This document shows positions 49,935 to 59,305 of a DNA stretch of 64,000 nucleotides, one piece after another. How positions within the stretch are numbered: position 1 is the stretch's first letter; every line of letters starts with the position of its first letter. A program made the translations under genes and the position numbers. The notes beneath the pieces were generated by a model, which saw nothing but the letters and a program-made list of their open reading frames with translations, was not told where the DNA came from and did not search any database. Source of the stretch: Bacillus sp. USDA818B3_A (GTDB lineage: Bacteria > Bacillota > Bacilli > Bacillales > Cytobacillaceae); NCBI RefSeq assembly GCF_009928415.1, contig NZ_JAABNN010000009.1, positions 62,001-126,000 on the forward strand, written 5' to 3'.

Positions 49935-49963
49935 AGCATACAATAGCCACTTGTCAATGTCAA
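49935..49963 (-). promoter_or_regulatory. sigma-A type promoter of the atp operon
   Basis: Minus strand: TTGACA (49958-49963), 17 bases, TATGCT (49935-49940); a second TTGACA lies directly beside it (49952-49957). About 120 bases before atpZ. The 440-bp gap up to 50254 otherwise contains AT-rich sequence and the terminator of the protease gene. Confidence 0.6.
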
Positions 49964-50217
49964 TGAATTTACGTGAAATATACCACAATCATGTTAGGAT
50001 TTTCCCTCTTTTGGGTACCATAGTCAATACTTTTATTTTATTGTAAATTTTGAAACTTTTTAGTCCAAAATGTGTCTATTTTGTGAACTTTTAATCAAAT
50101 TTTAATCTAATCCTAATAAAAAAATTAGTTTACCTTGTTAATTCTGTGTTTTACGAAACGGCCTTTCAGATAAAATTAATTAGTTTCACTGGGTTTAACT
50201 TCCACTATTTCAAAAAG

Positions 50218-50248
50218 AAGGCTAAGACTCTTTTTTCGTCTTAGCCTT
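50218..50248 (-). terminator. terminator of the subtilase gene
   Basis: AAGGCTAAGAC (50218-50228) and GTCTTAGCCTT (50238-50248), perfect 11-bp stem; on the minus strand CTTTTTG follows. Confidence 0.85.
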
Positions 50249-50254
50249 GAAAAC

Positions 50255-52438
50255 CTATTCATCCCGGTGATCCACCGTAATCATCGTCTCAATAAAGTCC
50301 TCTTTGCCAGCCTTCTTCGCGAACACTTTCACTAAATACGTTCCGGATGCCGGCAGCTGCTCCTTTGTAATTATTTTACGAAGCTGCCCTTTCTTCACAT
50401 TTGTGATGGTGTCCAGATATCCAATAAAACGGTAATCCTCCGGGTTAAACAAGGCAATTCCAAATTCCTCCGCACCTCCGGGCAGATAGACTTCATAACG
50501 GTATTCACCCGGCCTGTCGCCATATGCAAAATCAAAGCCCATCACCCTTGGATAGCCTGGTTCTTCAAGAACATATAAATACGGAATCTGTATTTGCTTG
50601 GAACCGGCCTGAAGCTGCAGGAAACCATCATGAATCTTTCTATTAAAAACATGGGGGTCGATCTGGAGTTCGACTGACACTTCCTTTGATTCCCCGGACT
50701 TAAGGGTAAAGGACAACGGAAACCGCCAGCTGACTCCTTCCACTTGGTGAGGTATTTGAAAGGAATACCGCTCTGCCTTTCCACTTTGATTTTCAATTTT
50801 CACTATCGCCTTATGGCTGTTGTTTTCATCATTATACTTTCCAAAGCGGAGGCTGCTTGGGGTAACGAGCGACGCGGTTTGGATCGCCTCATCAACCTGG
50901 ATGCGGCCTGCCCCCTGCTCATATGTACGGTACAAGGTATTGGGCACTGGTCCAATCGGCTTGGCCGTATTCATTAGCGCTGCCTTAATCTGTGTTGGTG
51001 TCCAATCCGGATGGGCCTGCTTAATTAATGCACAAGCCCCTGCCACATGCGGTGCGGCCATACTTGTGCCTTGCAATGATAAATAACCGCCTGGAATGGT
51101 TGAATTAATGGCCACCCCTGGCGCGACAATATCTGGCTTAATCTCCCAGCTTCCTGTCACCGGCCCCCGCGAGCTGAAGTCTGCCAGCCGGTCCCGCTCT
51201 TCTCGGACTGCTACCCTGGCACTTACCGATTGTTGTGAGATCTTTTTTTGTAATAACATTCCGTCTGTCTTGGCGAGTGCTCCGACGGGAATGTTTAAAG
51301 GAGTTTCGAGATTTCCCAGGAAGTTCCCGCTCAAATTATTGTAGATCAATACCGCCTTCGCTCCCGCTTCAAAAGCATTTTTTGCCTTCTCGGTAAAGGT
51401 TATTGTCCCGCGTTTCATCAGAACCAGTTTGCCCTGGACATTTTGGAGATCTTCTTTTCGTCCGATTCCCCCATTTGCCAATTGCAGGGATCGGTCAAGC
51501 CCCCAATCAGATGAACCATCCATTGGCTGGATGCGGATTGGTTTCCTGCTTCCTTCTATTAATATTGAAGGGATTTCCATCCTTGGTGTTGAAGCACCGA
51601 CAGATATGGCCTTCGACGCAGTGCCTGGAGATCCCACCGTCCAAACATTCGGCCCGGAATTACCTGATGCCGCGACTGCAACAATGCCTTTGTCGACTGC
51701 ACGGTTAAGGGCGAGTGAGATAGGCAGGTCAGGTCCGTTGATTTCATTTCCTAGGGAAAGGTTAACGATATCCACTTTGTCTTTAATCGCCTGCTCAATC
51801 GCGGCGAGAACCTGTTCGGTGGTCCCCCCGCCGCCTGGTCCAAGGGCACGATAGGCGAGAATTTTAGCATCAGGTGCCACGCCCTTTATTTTTCCATTGG
51901 CAGCAATAATGCCAGCCACATGGGTTCCGTGAATGGTCGCTTTCCCTACAGCGAGAGTTTCCATGGGATCCGTGTCATTGTCGACGAGGTCGTGACCCCC
52001 AATGTAATTGTTTTTTAAGTCAGGGTGGGTGTAATCGACTCCTGTATCGATTACACCCACCGTAATTCCCTTGCCGGAGAGGCGTTGATTGTTGTCGTCA
52101 AAATAACGGCGTACTTCTTCTCCGCCAATGATTTTGACGCTTTCTTCCGTTTCAGCCTGGTAGCTTGCGACAGGCGAGACGGTGAGGGTCTGTTCTTGCT
52201 TACTCAGCTTTGCGATGGCCTCAGGGCTGCCTTCAATTGAAAAGCCATCAAGGGCTTCGTGGAAAATCCGGCGCAGCTTTATTTCTCGATAGTCGCCGAG
52301 CAGACGTTTTATCTCCTGCTCTGATTGGGGCTGTTTCAGGATGACAATCGCAACCTTTGTCGTTTCAGGTATCGGTGGGTGAACGAGTATTGTTGAGGTA
52401 GTTTGTAAGGTAAGAAGGATGGATATGAGCCATTTCAT
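50255..52438 (-). CDS. secreted subtilisin-like serine protease, Vpr-like
   Basis: 727 residues from the ATG at 52438 (AAAAAGGGG upstream). Signal peptide (MKWLISILLTLQTTSTILV), I9-type propeptide (VAIVILKQPQSEQEIKRLLG), then a peptidase S8 domain: Asp131 (GVIDTGVDYTHPDL), His170 (HGTHVAGIIAANG), Ser459 (GTSMAAPHVAG). A PA insert (KLVLMKRGTITFTEKAKNAF) precedes the serine block, and the C-terminal 200 residues are beta-rich (Fn3-like). Architecture equals B. subtilis Vpr but is shorter (Vpr is about 800). It probably serves extracellular protein breakdown. It lies between the atp operon and upp. Confidence 0.88.
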   Translation of the reverse strand: MKWLISILLTLQTTSTILVHPPIPETTKVAIVILKQPQSEQEIKRLLGDYREIKLRRIFHEALDGFSIEGSPEAIAKLSKQEQTLTVSPVASYQAETEESVKIIGGEEVRRYFDDNNQRLSGKGITVGVIDTGVDYTHPDLKNNYIGGHDLVDNDTDPMETLAVGKATIHGTHVAGIIAANGKIKGVAPDAKILAYRALGPGGGGTTEQVLAAIEQAIKDKVDIVNLSLGNEINGPDLPISLALNRAVDKGIVAVAASGNSGPNVWTVGSPGTASKAISVGASTPRMEIPSILIEGSRKPIRIQPMDGSSDWGLDRSLQLANGGIGRKEDLQNVQGKLVLMKRGTITFTEKAKNAFEAGAKAVLIYNNLSGNFLGNLETPLNIPVGALAKTDGMLLQKKISQQSVSARVAVREERDRLADFSSRGPVTGSWEIKPDIVAPGVAINSTIPGGYLSLQGTSMAAPHVAGACALIKQAHPDWTPTQIKAALMNTAKPIGPVPNTLYRTYEQGAGRIQVDEAIQTASLVTPSSLRFGKYNDENNSHKAIVKIENQSGKAERYSFQIPHQVEGVSWRFPLSFTLKSGESKEVSVELQIDPHVFNRKIHDGFLQLQAGSKQIQIPYLYVLEEPGYPRVMGFDFAYGDRPGEYRYEVYLPGGAEEFGIALFNPEDYRFIGYLDTITNVKKGQLRKIITKEQLPASGTYLVKVFAKKAGKEDFIETMITVDHRDE

Positions 52439-52496
52439 ATGTGGAATCCCCTTTTTTCTCATAGCGTGGTCGTTACGGGGATAAAATATTCAGAAC

Positions 52497-52620
52497 AAAA
52501 GCGCAAGCGCCTTGGTCAGCCCCGACAAGCACAAGACAAGACGGCCGGAAGGTTGCCTTTTAACCTTTTGGACGGCTTGGCTTGTGACCTCGAGGGGCTA
52601 GGCGCTGGAGCTCGACAATC
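52497..52620. repeat. 124-bp Bacillus-type interspersed repeat
   Basis: Starts AAAAGCGCAAGCGCCTTGGT and ends near GGCGCTGGAGCTCGACAATC; arms GCGCC...GGCGC and CAGCCCC...GGGGCTA are complementary, with inner GACGGCC/GGACGG stretches. I recognise the sequence as a common non-coding repeat of Bacillaceae chromosomes. It fills the gap between the subtilase and the upp terminator. Confidence 0.8.
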
Positions 52621-52628
52621 GAAAAAAA

Positions 52629-52648
52629 AGCCGGGCATCCTGCCCGAC
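52629..52648 (-). terminator. terminator of upp
   Basis: GCCGGGCA (52630-52637) and TGCCCGAC (52641-52648) with a three-base loop; a run of eight T follows on the minus strand. Confidence 0.85.
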
Positions 52649-52649
52649 T

Positions 52650-53297
<648 letters not shown>

Positions 53298-53495
53298 TTA
53301 TAAAATTAATCATCGCCTCATTTTACAGAAAAATGACCTGCAGAGCAACTCTTGTCCTTTCCTTATTGTAGATACAAAATAGCGTGAATTTTTCCTCTAA
53401 TACTATTGCCACAGGGCCGGTCTTCGAAACTTTATTCTTTGTATACTATTTATGAAATATTCGTGACAGCGTGGATGCTTTTGAAGGGGTAAAAA

Positions 53496-53527
53496 AATCG
53501 GCCTCCATCTAGGATGAGGACCGATTG
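53496..53527 (-). terminator. terminator of glyA
   Basis: AATCGGCCTC and GAGGACCGATT (about 53497-53526) pair with one mismatch; on the minus strand seven T follow. Confidence 0.8.
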
Positions 53528-53543
53528 CTTGAGACTAATAATA

Positions 53544-54785
53544 TTAATACTCTGGATATAAAGTAAATTTACTTGTTAATGCTTCTACACGTCCACGTGC
53601 TTCTGCCAGCTTAGCTTCGTCTTCGTGGTTCTTCAATGTAAAGGCGATAATCGATGCGATTTCGTCCATATCCGCTAAACCAAAGCCGCGGCTAGTAACA
53701 GCTGCTGTACCGATACGTACTCCACTAGTAACAAATGGGCTGTTTTGGTCAAATGGAATCGTGTTTTTATTAACCGTAATGCCGACCTCGTCCAAAACGT
53801 GCTCCGCCACTTTACCTGTTAATCCAAGGCTTGTTACGTCAACCAATAATAAATGATTGTCTGTACCGCCAGAAACAATCTTTAAGCCTTCATTTTGCAA
53901 GCTTTCCGCTAAACGGCCAGCATTGGAAATAATATTGGCAGCATACTCTTTAAAGCTGTCCTGCAGTGCTTCACCGAAAGCAACGGCCTTCGCTGCGATT
54001 ACGTGCATTAGAGGTCCGCCTTGAATACCAGGGAAGATCGACTTATCGATTTTCTTACCGAACTCTTCTTTGCAAAGAATCATCCCGCCGCGAGGTCCGC
54101 GTAATGTTTTGTGTGTAGTGGTGGTAACAAAATCAGCGTATGGAACTGGGTTTTGGTGTAAACCTGCAGCAACAAGTCCAGCGATGTGGGCCATGTCGAC
54201 CATTAGGTACGCACCCACTTCATCAGCAATTTCACGGAATTTAGCAAAGTCAATTGCACGCGGGTATGCGCTCGCACCTGCAACGATTAGTTTTGGCTTA
54301 TGAGTTAATGCTTTTTCACGGACATCATCGTAGTTAATGCGGTGAGTTGTTTCATCTACACCGTATTCAACGAAATTATATTGAATACCACTGAAGTTTA
54401 CCGGACTTCCGTGTGTTAAATGTCCGCCATGAGATAGGTTCATACCAAGAACGGTATCGCCCTGCTCGAGGATGGTGAAGTAAACAGCCATATTGGCTTG
54501 TGCCCCTGAATGCGGCTGAACGTTTACGTATTCCGCACCGAAAATTTCTTTTGCACGATCACGGGCTAAGTCTTCAACTATATCAACATATTCACAACCG
54601 CCATAATAACGGCGTGATGGATATCCTTCTGCATACTTGTTAGTTAATACAGAACCTTGTGCTTCCATAACAGCTTCACTTACAAAATTTTCTGACGCAA
54701 TTAATTCAATTTTAGAACGCTGACGTCCTAATTCCTGTTGAATCGCTTTAAACACTTGTTCATCCGCTTGAGGCAAATGCTTCAT
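53544..54785 (-). CDS. glyA: serine hydroxymethyltransferase
   Basis: 413 residues. PLP lysine in [18 protein letters not shown]-terminal [20 protein letters not shown], and [16 protein letters not shown]. Interconverts serine and glycine while loading tetrahydrofolate with a one-carbon unit. Normal length; 172 bases separate it from ywlG, containing a hairpin and one dispersed repeat. Confidence 0.97.
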   Translation of the reverse strand: MKHLPQADEQVFKAIQQELGRQRSKIELIASENFVSEAVMEAQGSVLTNKYAEGYPSRRYYGGCEYVDIVEDLARDRAKEIFGAEYVNVQPHSGAQANMAVYFTILEQGDTVLGMNLSHGGHLTHGSPVNFSGIQYNFVEYGVDETTHRINYDDVREKALTHKPKLIVAGASAYPRAIDFAKFREIADEVGAYLMVDMAHIAGLVAAGLHQNPVPYADFVTTTTHKTLRGPRGGMILCKEEFGKKIDKSIFPGIQGGPLMHVIAAKAVAFGEALQDSFKEYAANIISNAGRLAESLQNEGLKIVSGGTDNHLLLVDVTSLGLTGKVAEHVLDEVGITVNKNTIPFDQNSPFVTSGVRIGTAAVTSRGFGLADMDEIASIIAFTLKNHEDEAKLAEARGRVEALTSKFTLYPEY

Positions 54786-54899
54786 CCTAAATCCCCCTTT
54801 TATGTTCTAACCATTAAATTCAAAATTCGAAAATTCCTTCTTCATTCTAACACATCTTTCGGATTTTGCCACTATAAACTCTATAAAAATAGAATAAAA

Positions 54900-54912
54900 G
54901 GTGCCTGTCACC
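54900..54912. repeat. dispersed 13-mer repeat between ywlG and glyA
   Basis: GGTGCCTGTCACC, preceded by AAAA; an exact copy of the unit at 10207, 28144 (inverted), 60951 and 63227 (inverted). Confidence 0.8.
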
Positions 54913-54928
54913 ATTAATAACCGAACAA

Positions 54929-54960
54929 TAGTGGTAATGGTGACGTTCCCATTACCACTA
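54929..54960 (-). terminator. hairpin at the end of ywlG
   Basis: TAGTGGTAATGG (54929-54940) and CCATTACCACTA (54949-54960) form a 12-bp stem whose base includes the ywlG stop codon; only a short T-rich stretch follows past the 13-mer at 54900. Confidence 0.6.
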
Positions 54961-55524
54961 TGAGCAGCTTTCATTTGGAGTGTTTTTCTCGTACACGGCG
55001 CGGGCGCCGCCGATGAGTTTTGGCCGTGCTTTTGCCAGGGTAACGAGGGCATGTCCGACCTTTTTTTGTTTGACGCGGACAGGTACGGCGACATGTTTTA
55101 GATGCATGCCGATCAGCGTTTGACCAATGTCTATCCCCGCCTCCGCCTTCACGAACTCCACTACCACTGCATCATTTAGCGCATTAAAAGCATATGTAGC
55201 CATCGCACCGCCAGCCTTACGGACAGGAACAACAGACACTTCTTCATAACCCCGCTGCTCCGCAGCCGAACGTTCCAGGACCAGCGCCCTGTTTAAGTGC
55301 TCGCAGCATTGAAACGCAAGTTGAACACCAGTCTCTTCCTGAAGCTTTCTCAGCTGCCGGAAAATCATTTCCGCCACGTCTACGGTCCCGGCGGTACCAA
55401 TTCGTTCGCCGATCACCTCACTGGTACTGCAGCCGATCACAAGCAGCTGACCCGGCTTTAATCCAGCTGTTTGTGAATATTCAGTTACTATTTCTTCCAG
55501 CTCTTTTTCCCATTCTTTAATCAT
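54958..55524 (-). CDS. ywlG: DUF436 protein YwlG
   Basis: 188 residues from the ATG at 55524 (AGAAGGGT upstream); the 22-residue longer frame overlaps rpiB. Conserved family pieces: LLVIGCSTSEVIGERIGT, FQCCEHLNRALVLERS, MATYAFNALNDAVVVEF, ADAGIDIGQT-like GIDIGQTLIGMHLKHVAVPV. The family (TIGR01440) is conserved in Firmicutes; function unknown. Sixteen bases after rpiB, so co-transcribed with it. Confidence 0.88.
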   Translation of the reverse strand: MIKEWEKELEEIVTEYSQTAGLKPGQLLVIGCSTSEVIGERIGTAGTVDVAEMIFRQLRKLQEETGVQLAFQCCEHLNRALVLERSAAEQRGYEEVSVVPVRKAGGAMATYAFNALNDAVVVEFVKAEAGIDIGQTLIGMHLKHVAVPVRVKQKKVGHALVTLAKARPKLIGGARAVYEKNTPNESCS

Positions 55525-55540
55525 AAGCCATACCCTTCTT

Positions 55541-55987
55541 TCAGAGGTGCTTATTTTCGTACTCAGTAATTTTTCCAATTCGGTTCGCATGGCGGCCGCC
55601 TTCGAATTCTCCTGTCAGCCAAATCTCAGCGATATCCCGAGCCAGCCCTGGACCAATGACGCGCTCACCCATTGCAAGCATATTGGTATCATTGTGGGCG
55701 CGTGTTGCCCGTGCACTAAAGGTGTCATGTACAAGGGCACAGCGGATGCCTTTCACCTTGTTTGCGGCGATACTCATCCCAATTCCCGTTCCACAAATTA
55801 AAATTCCTCGATCAAACTCACCGCTTGCTACTTTTTCAGCCACTGGCAGTGCATAATCCGGAAAATCTACTGATGTTTCACAATCACAGCCAAAATCAAC
55901 GTACTCAATCTGTAGCTCTTCTAGTAATTTCGCAATTTCCTTACGAATATTCACACCGCCATGGTCTGACGCTAATGCCACTTTCAT
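55541..55987 (-). CDS. rpiB: ribose-5-phosphate isomerase B
   Basis: 148 residues from the ATG at 55987 (AGGAGGATTTATAC upstream); a frame opening at 56101 extends it without a start site. RpiB/LacAB fold: MKVALASDHGGVNIRKEI, ILICGTGIGMSIAANKV with the catalytic Cys, and RAHNDTNMLAMGERVIG. Interconverts ribose-5-phosphate and ribulose-5-phosphate. Equivalent to B. subtilis YwlF. Confidence 0.93.
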   Translation of the reverse strand: MKVALASDHGGVNIRKEIAKLLEELQIEYVDFGCDCETSVDFPDYALPVAEKVASGEFDRGILICGTGIGMSIAANKVKGIRCALVHDTFSARATRAHNDTNMLAMGERVIGPGLARDIAEIWLTGEFEGGRHANRIGKITEYENKHL

Positions 55988-56171
55988 GTATAAATCCTCC
56001 TGTTCTTTTTCCAAAAATTCAAACAATCCATTTTGCACTCTCCCCCCATTCAACCGATGCGTGTATCTGCGTGCATCATCTATTGGGGAATCTGCTTTCA
56101 TTTTGACATACTAGCATAAAAATATAAAGCAGAAACGTTCATTCTTTCATCCATTAGAGGTGCAAAATAAA

Positions 56172-56195
56172 AGCCCTCTTTTTTGGAAGAGAGCC
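56172..56195 (-). terminator. terminator of ywlE
   Basis: AGCCCTCTT (56172-56180) and AAGAGAGCC (56187-56195), one mismatch; T-rich sequence follows on the minus strand. Confidence 0.65.
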
Positions 56196-56250
56196 GTACT
56201 TTTTATGGATATATTTCTCAAAGAAAGAGGATGTCATTCAGGAGACTTCC

Positions 56251-56691
56251 TTACTTGTTTAGTTTTTTGATCGCCTTGTTGATTAGTTCTTCTAACTCAC
56301 GGTAAGTTTCTTGGTACATTTCAAGACTCCCGCCATACGGGTCGACAACATCCTGACTGCCGGGTTCACCGGTATATTCCTTTAAGGTAAATACCTTCAT
56401 GACCGCATGAGGAAATTGCTGCTGAATGGCAAACTTATGGGAACTTGTCATCGTTAAAATGAGATCTGCCCACTCCACCGCAGCCGCCGTCAACATTTGT
56501 GAGCGATGATTGTGTGAGATTTGCTTGTCATCAAGCACCTGTTTAGCATGAGTGGATGCCTCACTGCCATTGGCGGCATAAATGCCTGCCGACATTACCT
56601 CAACTTCACCGGGTTTTTTATTTTTTAATATCGCTTCAGCCATCGGACTTCTGCATGTATTTCCTGTACAAACAAACAAAACATGCTGCAA
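56251..56691 (-). CDS. ywlE: protein-arginine phosphatase YwlE
   Basis: 146 residues, low-molecular-weight PTP fold. The P-loop CTGNTCRS (Cys8 to Arg14) has Thr at the position that selects phospho-arginine in B. subtilis YwlE; the general acid is in VVDPYGGS. It removes phosphate from arginine residues marked by McsB and so counteracts ClpCP targeting. McsA/McsB are not in the window. Confidence 0.92.
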   Translation of the reverse strand: MQHVLFVCTGNTCRSPMAEAILKNKKPGEVEVMSAGIYAANGSEASTHAKQVLDDKQISHNHRSQMLTAAAVEWADLILTMTSSHKFAIQQQFPHAVMKVFTLKEYTGEPGSQDVVDPYGGSLEMYQETYRELEELINKAIKKLNK

Positions 56692-56817
56692 TCTGCTCGC
56701 CCCCTTACCTTAAAAATTTTACCCCTAAATTTTAAAAATGAACCGGCTGTTCTTAAAAATTTACCAATTCCATTCTAGCACATTTAGGATGGCTTTTTAA
56801 AAGATTGGCAGGGTTCT

Positions 56818-57375
56818 TTACCAAAAAGGTGCCAGAAGTTTCAAACCAAAGGCAAGCAAGATGGTTCCGCCTAAAGCCTCGCTATAGGTCCCAAGCCAGC
56901 CTTGCACTTTTCTGCCGAGTAAAAGACCAGCCCATGTTTGCACGGCTGCCACTAAACCAAAGCAGAGAATAACCATAAAGGTTTTGGCCCCGTAGATACC
57001 CAAGGTCAAACCAACCGAGAAACTATCAAGACTCACACTTAATGCAAATAACAGCAAGCCGAAGCCCACTGGAGTGATCACCTTTGCTTCTTCTTTTCTC
57101 ATGGTCGACCAAATCATCTGCACCCCTAGAACAATGAGGAGCAGCCCGCCAATGAGGGTAGCGAATGTGCCGAATTTCTCTGATAGAAATTTGCCGGCAA
57201 GCAGGCCTAAGAGCGGCATCCATACATGGAATAAGCCAATCGTCAGGCCGATGTTAAAAATTTTCCTCAGCCGCAGTTTGTACATTCCCATGCCAAGCCC
57301 AACCGAGAAGGCATCCATACCAAGTGCAAATGCCATTAATATTAGTGTCAGTAGTTCGCCAGCCATTTCTGACAT
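56818..57375 (-). CDS. mntP: manganese efflux pump MntP
   Basis: 185 residues with six membrane helices; paired acidic motifs [11 protein letters not shown] and [10 protein letters not shown] in helices 1 and 4 are the metal-site repeats of MntP (B. subtilis YwlD). Exports Mn2+ and guards against metal excess. I see no yybP-ykoY type riboswitch in the short upstream region. Confidence 0.92.
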   Translation of the reverse strand: MSEMAGELLTLILMAFALGMDAFSVGLGMGMYKLRLRKIFNIGLTIGLFHVWMPLLGLLAGKFLSEKFGTFATLIGGLLLIVLGVQMIWSTMRKEEAKVITPVGFGLLLFALSVSLDSFSVGLTLGIYGAKTFMVILCFGLVAAVQTWAGLLLGRKVQGWLGTYSEALGGTILLAFGLKLLAPFW

Positions 57376-57470
57376 TTCTCCCTCGCCCCCTTGGACTAAC
57401 TATCCTAGCCTATGCACGTCCAAACGGATTTAGAAGCGGGTATTTTTGATAGGATTGAGCAAATAAAAAA

Positions 57471-57499
57471 CACCAGCTCCCCCTAAGGAGATGCTGATG
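57471..57499 (-). terminator. terminator of ywlC
   Basis: CACCAGCTCC and GGAGATGCTGATG around CCCTAA pair with one bulge; six T follow on the minus strand. Confidence 0.7.
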
Positions 57500-58543
57500 C
57501 TATTCGGTAATTAGTTTATTGCCCGCTGCTTTTTGCAGACGGTTCATGATCGCGTGCCCGACGCCTTCATTCGGAAAAATTTCGCTAAAAATAAGATCGA
57601 CCTTTCCTTGATTGAAACTGCGCAATGTATCATAAAGATTAGCTGCCACTGTTTCAAGCTCGGCTCTTCTTCCGCATGATTGAACCTGATCGGCCTGATA
57701 GAAACTGTGATTTTCCTCCGTCGTCAATACCCCTACACGAAGCCCTTCGGCCCGCTTTTCTGAAACTAACTTTTGAAGGAACTCCTTAGGTCCGGCTACC
57801 ATATATAACGGAGCATTCGGCGCGTAATGGGTATATTTCATGCCAGGCGCCTTTGGACGCGCTGCCTGGTCCTTTAAAGCGGCATCTTCATGAACCTCGC
57901 CGGCCACTGACTCAAGCTGCTCTTTTGTTACACCACCAGGCCTCAAGATTACAGGTATCCCTTCGGTGCAATCGACAACTGTTGATTCAACCCCCACACC
58001 TGTCGCACCTGCGTCCAGTACACCGGCAATTTTTCCATTTAAATCATCCAGCACATGCTCGGCCTTTGTCGGACTCGGCTTCCCCGAACTGTTTGCACTG
58101 GGAGCGGCAATTGGAAGATTACATGTTTTCAACAGTGCTAATGCCACTGGGTGATCCGGCATCCTCACACCAACCGAGTTTAGCCCAGCCGTTGCTTTCT
58201 CGGAAAGAACGCCTTCTTTCTTTTTAAAAATAATCGTCAGCGGCCCAGGCCAAAAGGCATCCATCAATTTTGCCGCAGACTCCGGAACTTCCGTTACAAA
58301 TCTACTAAGCTGTGTGCGGTCGGCGATGTGAATAATTAACGGATTATCCCCCGGCCGTCCTTTCGCCGCAAAGATTTTGGCCACTGCTTCATCACTTTCC
58401 GCATTTCCCCCAAGGCCATAAACGGTCTCTGTCGGCAGGGCCACGACTTCATTTTTTCTTAAAAAATTAGCGGCATCCACAATCTGTGGATTACTTTCAA
58501 GATTATCCACAGATTTATCCACTATCCAAACATTTGTGTTCAT
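57500..58543 (-). CDS. ywlC: threonylcarbamoyl-AMP synthase (Sua5 type)
   Basis: 347 residues. YrdC/Sua5 core (about 20-205): ALPTETVYGLGGNAE, KIFAAKGRPGDNPLIIH, AAPSANSSGKPSPT; then the linker and Sua5 C-terminal domain (KAPGMKYTHYAPNAPLYMV). Makes threonylcarbamoyl-AMP from threonine, bicarbonate and ATP for the t6A37 modification of tRNA. Its 5' end and upstream region carry several DnaA boxes. Confidence 0.94.
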   Translation of the reverse strand: MNTNVWIVDKSVDNLESNPQIVDAANFLRKNEVVALPTETVYGLGGNAESDEAVAKIFAAKGRPGDNPLIIHIADRTQLSRFVTEVPESAAKLMDAFWPGPLTIIFKKKEGVLSEKATAGLNSVGVRMPDHPVALALLKTCNLPIAAPSANSSGKPSPTKAEHVLDDLNGKIAGVLDAGATGVGVESTVVDCTEGIPVILRPGGVTKEQLESVAGEVHEDAALKDQAARPKAPGMKYTHYAPNAPLYMVAGPKEFLQKLVSEKRAEGLRVGVLTTEENHSFYQADQVQSCGRRAELETVAANLYDTLRSFNQGKVDLIFSEIFPNEGVGHAIMNRLQKAAGNKLITE

Positions 58544-58765
58544 AGTTATCCACCTTTATTGAAAACATGACTAATATCGAATTTTGGCGAATTTACACGG
58601 AAAAACTCCTATCTCTTCACCTATTACGTTTGAAAGTATAAGAGAAGGTGGGTATAAAAACAAGTTTTATCCACAAATTGTGTATAAGTTTTCGAAAAAA
58701 GTGGATAACTTTGTGGATTAATCCACAACTATAAAGAAAATTTTAAAAATAATGAGTTATCCACA
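58485..58765. other. DnaA-box cluster between ywlC and ywlB
   Basis: Perfect TTATNCACA boxes: 58503-58511, 58667-58675, 58679-58687 (minus), 58757-58765. One-mismatch boxes: 58485-58493 (minus), 58515-58523, 58546-58554, 58700-58708 (minus), 58712-58720 (minus), 58719-58727. Ten in 281 bp, in both orientations, spanning the ywlC start, the intergenic region and the ywlB 3' end. I recall a DnaA-binding cluster reported at ywlC in B. subtilis. Confidence 0.8.
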
Positions 58766-59175
58766 TTTAAAACGTGTCGAATATGAGCAGAGTTTTGAAA
58801 TTCTGTGGGTAACGTTTCCCGATCCACTTTTTGAAAGCCCATTAATTCGAAAAATGGCAAAGCTACACTTTTATTTGTTGCCAAAAACAAGCTTTTGATT
58901 CCTTTTTCTTTCGCAAGTTTGACCATTTGTTCGAATAGAACAAAGATTTCCTTATCTGCTTGTCCGGGTGTAACCACCAGTGAGCGCAGCATCCCATTTT
59001 CCCTAAACGCCTCTATACCAAGCGATCCGCAAATCGTGCCGTCCTCGTTTTCTAATAGTAGAAAGTAGTCAATGGTTTCTGCCGTTAGTCCGTCGGTCCC
59101 AAGCCGGGCTCTTGTTAAAAACTCTCGTAAATTTTCTAAATCCTCCTGATTTGCCTTGCGAATTAATGCCTGCAT
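58729..59175 (-). CDS. ywlB: GNAT family acetyltransferase YwlB
   Basis: 148 residues from the ATG at 59175, with GGGGTG seven bases upstream. GNAT fold: IRKANQEDLENLREFLTRA, CGSLGIEAFRENGMLRSLVV (core strand), GQADKEIFVLFEQMVKLAKEKGI, ALPFFELMGFQ. The acetyl-CoA loop (normally Q/RxxGxG/A) is degenerate here (TPGQADKEI), so activity is uncertain. Gene order matches ywlB of B. subtilis. Its 3' end overlaps the DnaA-box cluster. Confidence 0.82.
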   Translation of the reverse strand: MQALIRKANQEDLENLREFLTRARLGTDGLTAETIDYFLLLENEDGTICGSLGIEAFRENGMLRSLVVTPGQADKEIFVLFEQMVKLAKEKGIKSLFLATNKSVALPFFELMGFQKVDRETLPTEFQNSAHIRHVLNVDNSLFLKFSL

Positions 59176-59277
59176 CCTATCCACCCCGTTTAAAAGATTC
59201 TACTCTATTACTATGAAAAACTAGAAATAATAGAACTAGAGGTTTCGTATTTTTTATCGGTGCATGGCACGAAAAAA

Positions 59278-59304
59278 CCAGTCCGGGGCTGGACTGGCTG
59301 TTAT
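59278..59304 (-). terminator. terminator of spoIIR
   Basis: CCAGTCC (59278-59284) and GGACTGG (59291-59297) with GGGGCT loop; six T follow on the minus strand. Confidence 0.85.
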
Positions 59305-59305
59305 T

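Noticed and set aside
54807..55094. 95-codon minus-strand frame over the ywlG end
   Set aside because: It overlaps ywlG in another frame and crosses the hairpin and repeat; no start site.
57376..57470. Manganese riboswitch before mntP
   Set aside because: The upstream region is too short and shows none of the expected paired elements.
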